From: Bacillota bacterium
Lineage (GTDB): Bacteria > Bacillota > DTU025
NCBI GenBank assembly: GCA_003456765.1
Contig: DMOT01000074.1
Location: 1-8,144, forward strand
Length of the DNA: 8,144 nucleotides
Reading direction: 5' to 3'
This document shows positions 6,589-8,144 of this stretch, in pieces. The notes beneath the pieces were generated by a model, which searched no databases, was not told the origin of the DNA, and was given only the letters and a program-made list of their open reading frames with translations. Position 1 is the stretch's first letter. Each line of letters opens with the position of its first letter. A program made the translations under genes and the position numbers.

Positions 6589-8144
6589 CTATGCCTCCTT
6601 AGAGTTATCCACCGTTACGTACTTTGTGGACATGCCAAACGGCATGAATCTTCGCCCTCCAGCCTCGAAGAACTGCCCGAAAAACTCCACGTATTGCAGA
6701 CGGCTGGAGTGGACGTAAGAGCCAATGATATTGATAAGAATGTTGAAGAGGTGGCCAAATGCCAACCCGACGATGGCCAGAACAGGGCCTATTATGGGGA
6801 TCCCTGCAGGCCTCAAGAACAGGTCGTTCATTACTGAAGCCAGAACAGTGCTTGTGAATCCCAATCCAAAAAGCCTTGCATATGAGATGACATCACTCAT
6901 GAACCCGGTTGTGTTGTAGAGCGACAGCAATCCTGAGCCAATTCGCTTAATCGGGTTCCTATGCTGCCTGCCCTGAGTGGCGATGAGCCCCAGGGCTGAA
7001 GCAATCATGAACCATTTTGCTATCCCTGCTATCTCAGGGCCTTTCGGACCAAGAGCTGATCCTCCAATGGTAAGCATCAAGCTTGTGAGCCACACAAGCC
7101 AGAATCCCTGGTCATACAGGGCTGACAGCCACTCCCCTTTTCGCACGTTGTCATAGCCCTTGATAATGATCCCGGCGTACAACTGAATTACACCCATGGC
7201 GAAGGAGAGTATCAGGAATGTAGTCGGGTTCTCCAGGGGATCAAAGAGGATAGCGGTGTCGAGGCCGAAAAGGCGCTTTGGAAGATCGCCCAGCCAACCG
7301 CCGAGGAGCGCACCTACGAACACGGTAGCAATCCCGCACATGAAGATCAGGTCGAGAAACCCTCCATCTCCAAGGCGGGAACGAGTCTTCTTCATGAGAA
7401 GCAAAGCAATCCCTGCAATAAACAAGCCATAGACAGCATCTGTCATGCATAGCCCGAAGAATATCAAGAAGAACGGGCCAAGATACGGGCTGGGGTCAAT
7501 AGTGCCCTGCCTGGGATAGCCCATGGTCTTCGTGATCACTTCGAACGGCGCGGCAAGCCCCTTGTTTGTCAGCTCCACCGGAGCTTCCTCATCCTCCAGC
7601 GGGGGCCTGTCCAACACGACAATGTCATCGGCAATCTTTCGAATCTGGGTTCTGAACTCCTCAAGGTCTTTGGTCTGAACCCACCCTTCAACCATGAAGG
7701 TGTGCTCAGTTCCGCCAAACCTGTTGGTTATGGCATATCTCGCCCGCTCCAGGTGGAAATGATCATAAAGCGCGAACGCACTGGACCTTTCCTCGACAAG
7801 GACGTCCATGGCTTGCGCGATCTCGCTGCGCCTCTTGCGTATGTCGTCCAACTCGCCACGAAGACGGGCAAGGATCTCCCCAGGCACGCCAGTATATTGG
7901 TCGAGCCGCACCTCGGCAAAACCAGCCTGCGATAACGCCCGCAAGGCTGCGTCGGCATCAGACAGTGCGTGTGCCACCAAAAGATATGCTTTTTCGTTGT
8001 CGGCGCCTATCAATTCCCATGCCAGTCCCACTGCGGTTTCGGACGCCTCGGCAAGGGCTGCTTCAAATCTGCGCACATCCATCGTTCCCAGCATGAGGCC
8101 GACGTGGCGTCCACTGCGAACTTCCTCCACAGGCAGATCCAGGC
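6589..8144 (-). CDS. atpI: V-type ATPase subunit I (membrane stator, 5' end cut by window edge)
   Basis: This is the membrane stator subunit, the counterpart of F-type subunit a and eukaryotic Vph1. It supplies the ion half-channels next to the K ring and anchors the peripheral stalks. The frame stays open to the right edge, so the gene is partial: 517 residues are visible, against roughly 640-660 for complete family members. A GTG at 8128-8130 is an internal Val, not the start. Numbering from the first complete visible codon, residues 1-215 are the soluble stalk-binding domain. A hydrophobic region follows, with a PFFLIFFG stretch near 223-230 and a TDAVYG motif near 234-239. SYARLFGLG contains Arg423, the family's essential channel arginine. 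The C-terminal signature VHSSRLQYVEFFGQFFEAGG lies near 477-496. The TAG stop lies 5 nt before atpK, and the last codons carry the atpK ribosome binding site. E. hirae calls this gene ntpI. The family call is very secure. Confidence 0.97.
   Translation of the reverse strand, partial: LDLPVEEVRSGRHVGLMLGTMDVRRFEAALAEASETAVGLAWELIGADNEKAYLLVAHALSDADAALRALSQAGFAEVRLDQYTGVPGEILARLRGELDDIRKRRSEIAQAMDVLVEERSSAFALYDHFHLERARYAITNRFGGTEHTFMVEGWVQTKDLEEFRTQIRKIADDIVVLDRPPLEDEEAPVELTNKGLAAPFEVITKTMGYPRQGTIDPSPYLGPFFLIFFGLCMTDAVYGLFIAGIALLLMKKTRSRLGDGGFLDLIFMCGIATVFVGALLGGWLGDLPKRLFGLDTAILFDPLENPTTFLILSFAMGVIQLYAGIIIKGYDNVRKGEWLSALYDQGFWLVWLTSLMLTIGGSALGPKGPEIAGIAKWFMIASALGLIATQGRQHRNPIKRIGSGLLSLYNTTGFMSDVISYARLFGLGFTSTVLASVMNDLFLRPAGIPIIGPVLAIVGLAFGHLFNILINIIGSYVHSSRLQYVEFFGQFFEAGGRRFMPFGMSTKYVTVDNSKEA
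6594..6600 (-). promoter_or_regulatory. Ribosome binding site of atpK inside the end of atpI
   Basis: The minus strand reads AAGGAGG, a strong Shine-Dalgarno sequence, 10 nt before the atpK ATG. It lies within the last codons of atpI. Translation of the two genes may therefore be linked, and K, which is needed in many copies per enzyme, gets one of the best sites in the operon. Confidence 0.75.

Noticed and set aside
8128..8130. GTG as the start codon of subunit I
   Set aside because: The frame remains open to the right edge with family-like residues (LDLP) before it, and the N-terminal part of the protein is missing. This is an internal valine codon.

Overview
The window holds one transcription unit, read entirely from the minus strand (right to left). 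It encodes a bacterial V-type (A/V-type) rotary ATPase in the order I-K-E-C-F-A-B-D. Only subunit I is incomplete, because its 5' end lies beyond the right edge. The other seven reading frames are intact, and no frameshifts, insertion sequences, CRISPR arrays or RNA genes were seen. The A, B, D, F and K proteins are so typical of the family that their assignment is close to certain.

Layout from right to left: the membrane stator subunit I (partial, 6589-8144); the 4-helix rotor-ring proteolipid K (6104-6583); the peripheral-stalk subunit E (5479-6084); the ring-to-shaft adaptor C (4364-5476); the shaft subunit F (4042-4371); catalytic subunit A (2256-4049); nucleotide-binding subunit B (863-2263); shaft subunit D (212-853). 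Downstream of D, positions 1-211 hold no gene that I can support. That stretch contains a 10-bp tandem repeat and a set of inverted repeats, which may lie in the 3' untranslated region.

How the parts work together: A and B form the A3B3 head, D and F the central shaft, and C seats the shaft on the K ring. I carries the ion half-channels, and E (with a G/H partner not seen here) tethers I to the head. K keeps all five residues that bind sodium in the Enterococcus hirae NtpK ring, so sodium coupling is the best prediction.

The genes are packed tightly. C/F, F/A and A/B each overlap by exactly 8 nt with the preferred starts, and TTG is the probable start of both C and B, each behind a strong Shine-Dalgarno sequence. 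This points to translational coupling.

The organism is probably a bacterium of the Bacillota/Clostridia type with fairly high GC (mid-50s percent by eye). This rests on the Enterococcus-like gene order and 4-helix K, the strong Shine-Dalgarno sites and the TTG/GTG starts. It is an inference only, because these operons move between phyla. The window is mostly an ordinary, well-known system. The points worth a second look are the sodium-site signature, the overlap pattern, an acidic linker in subunit C and the structured 3' region.
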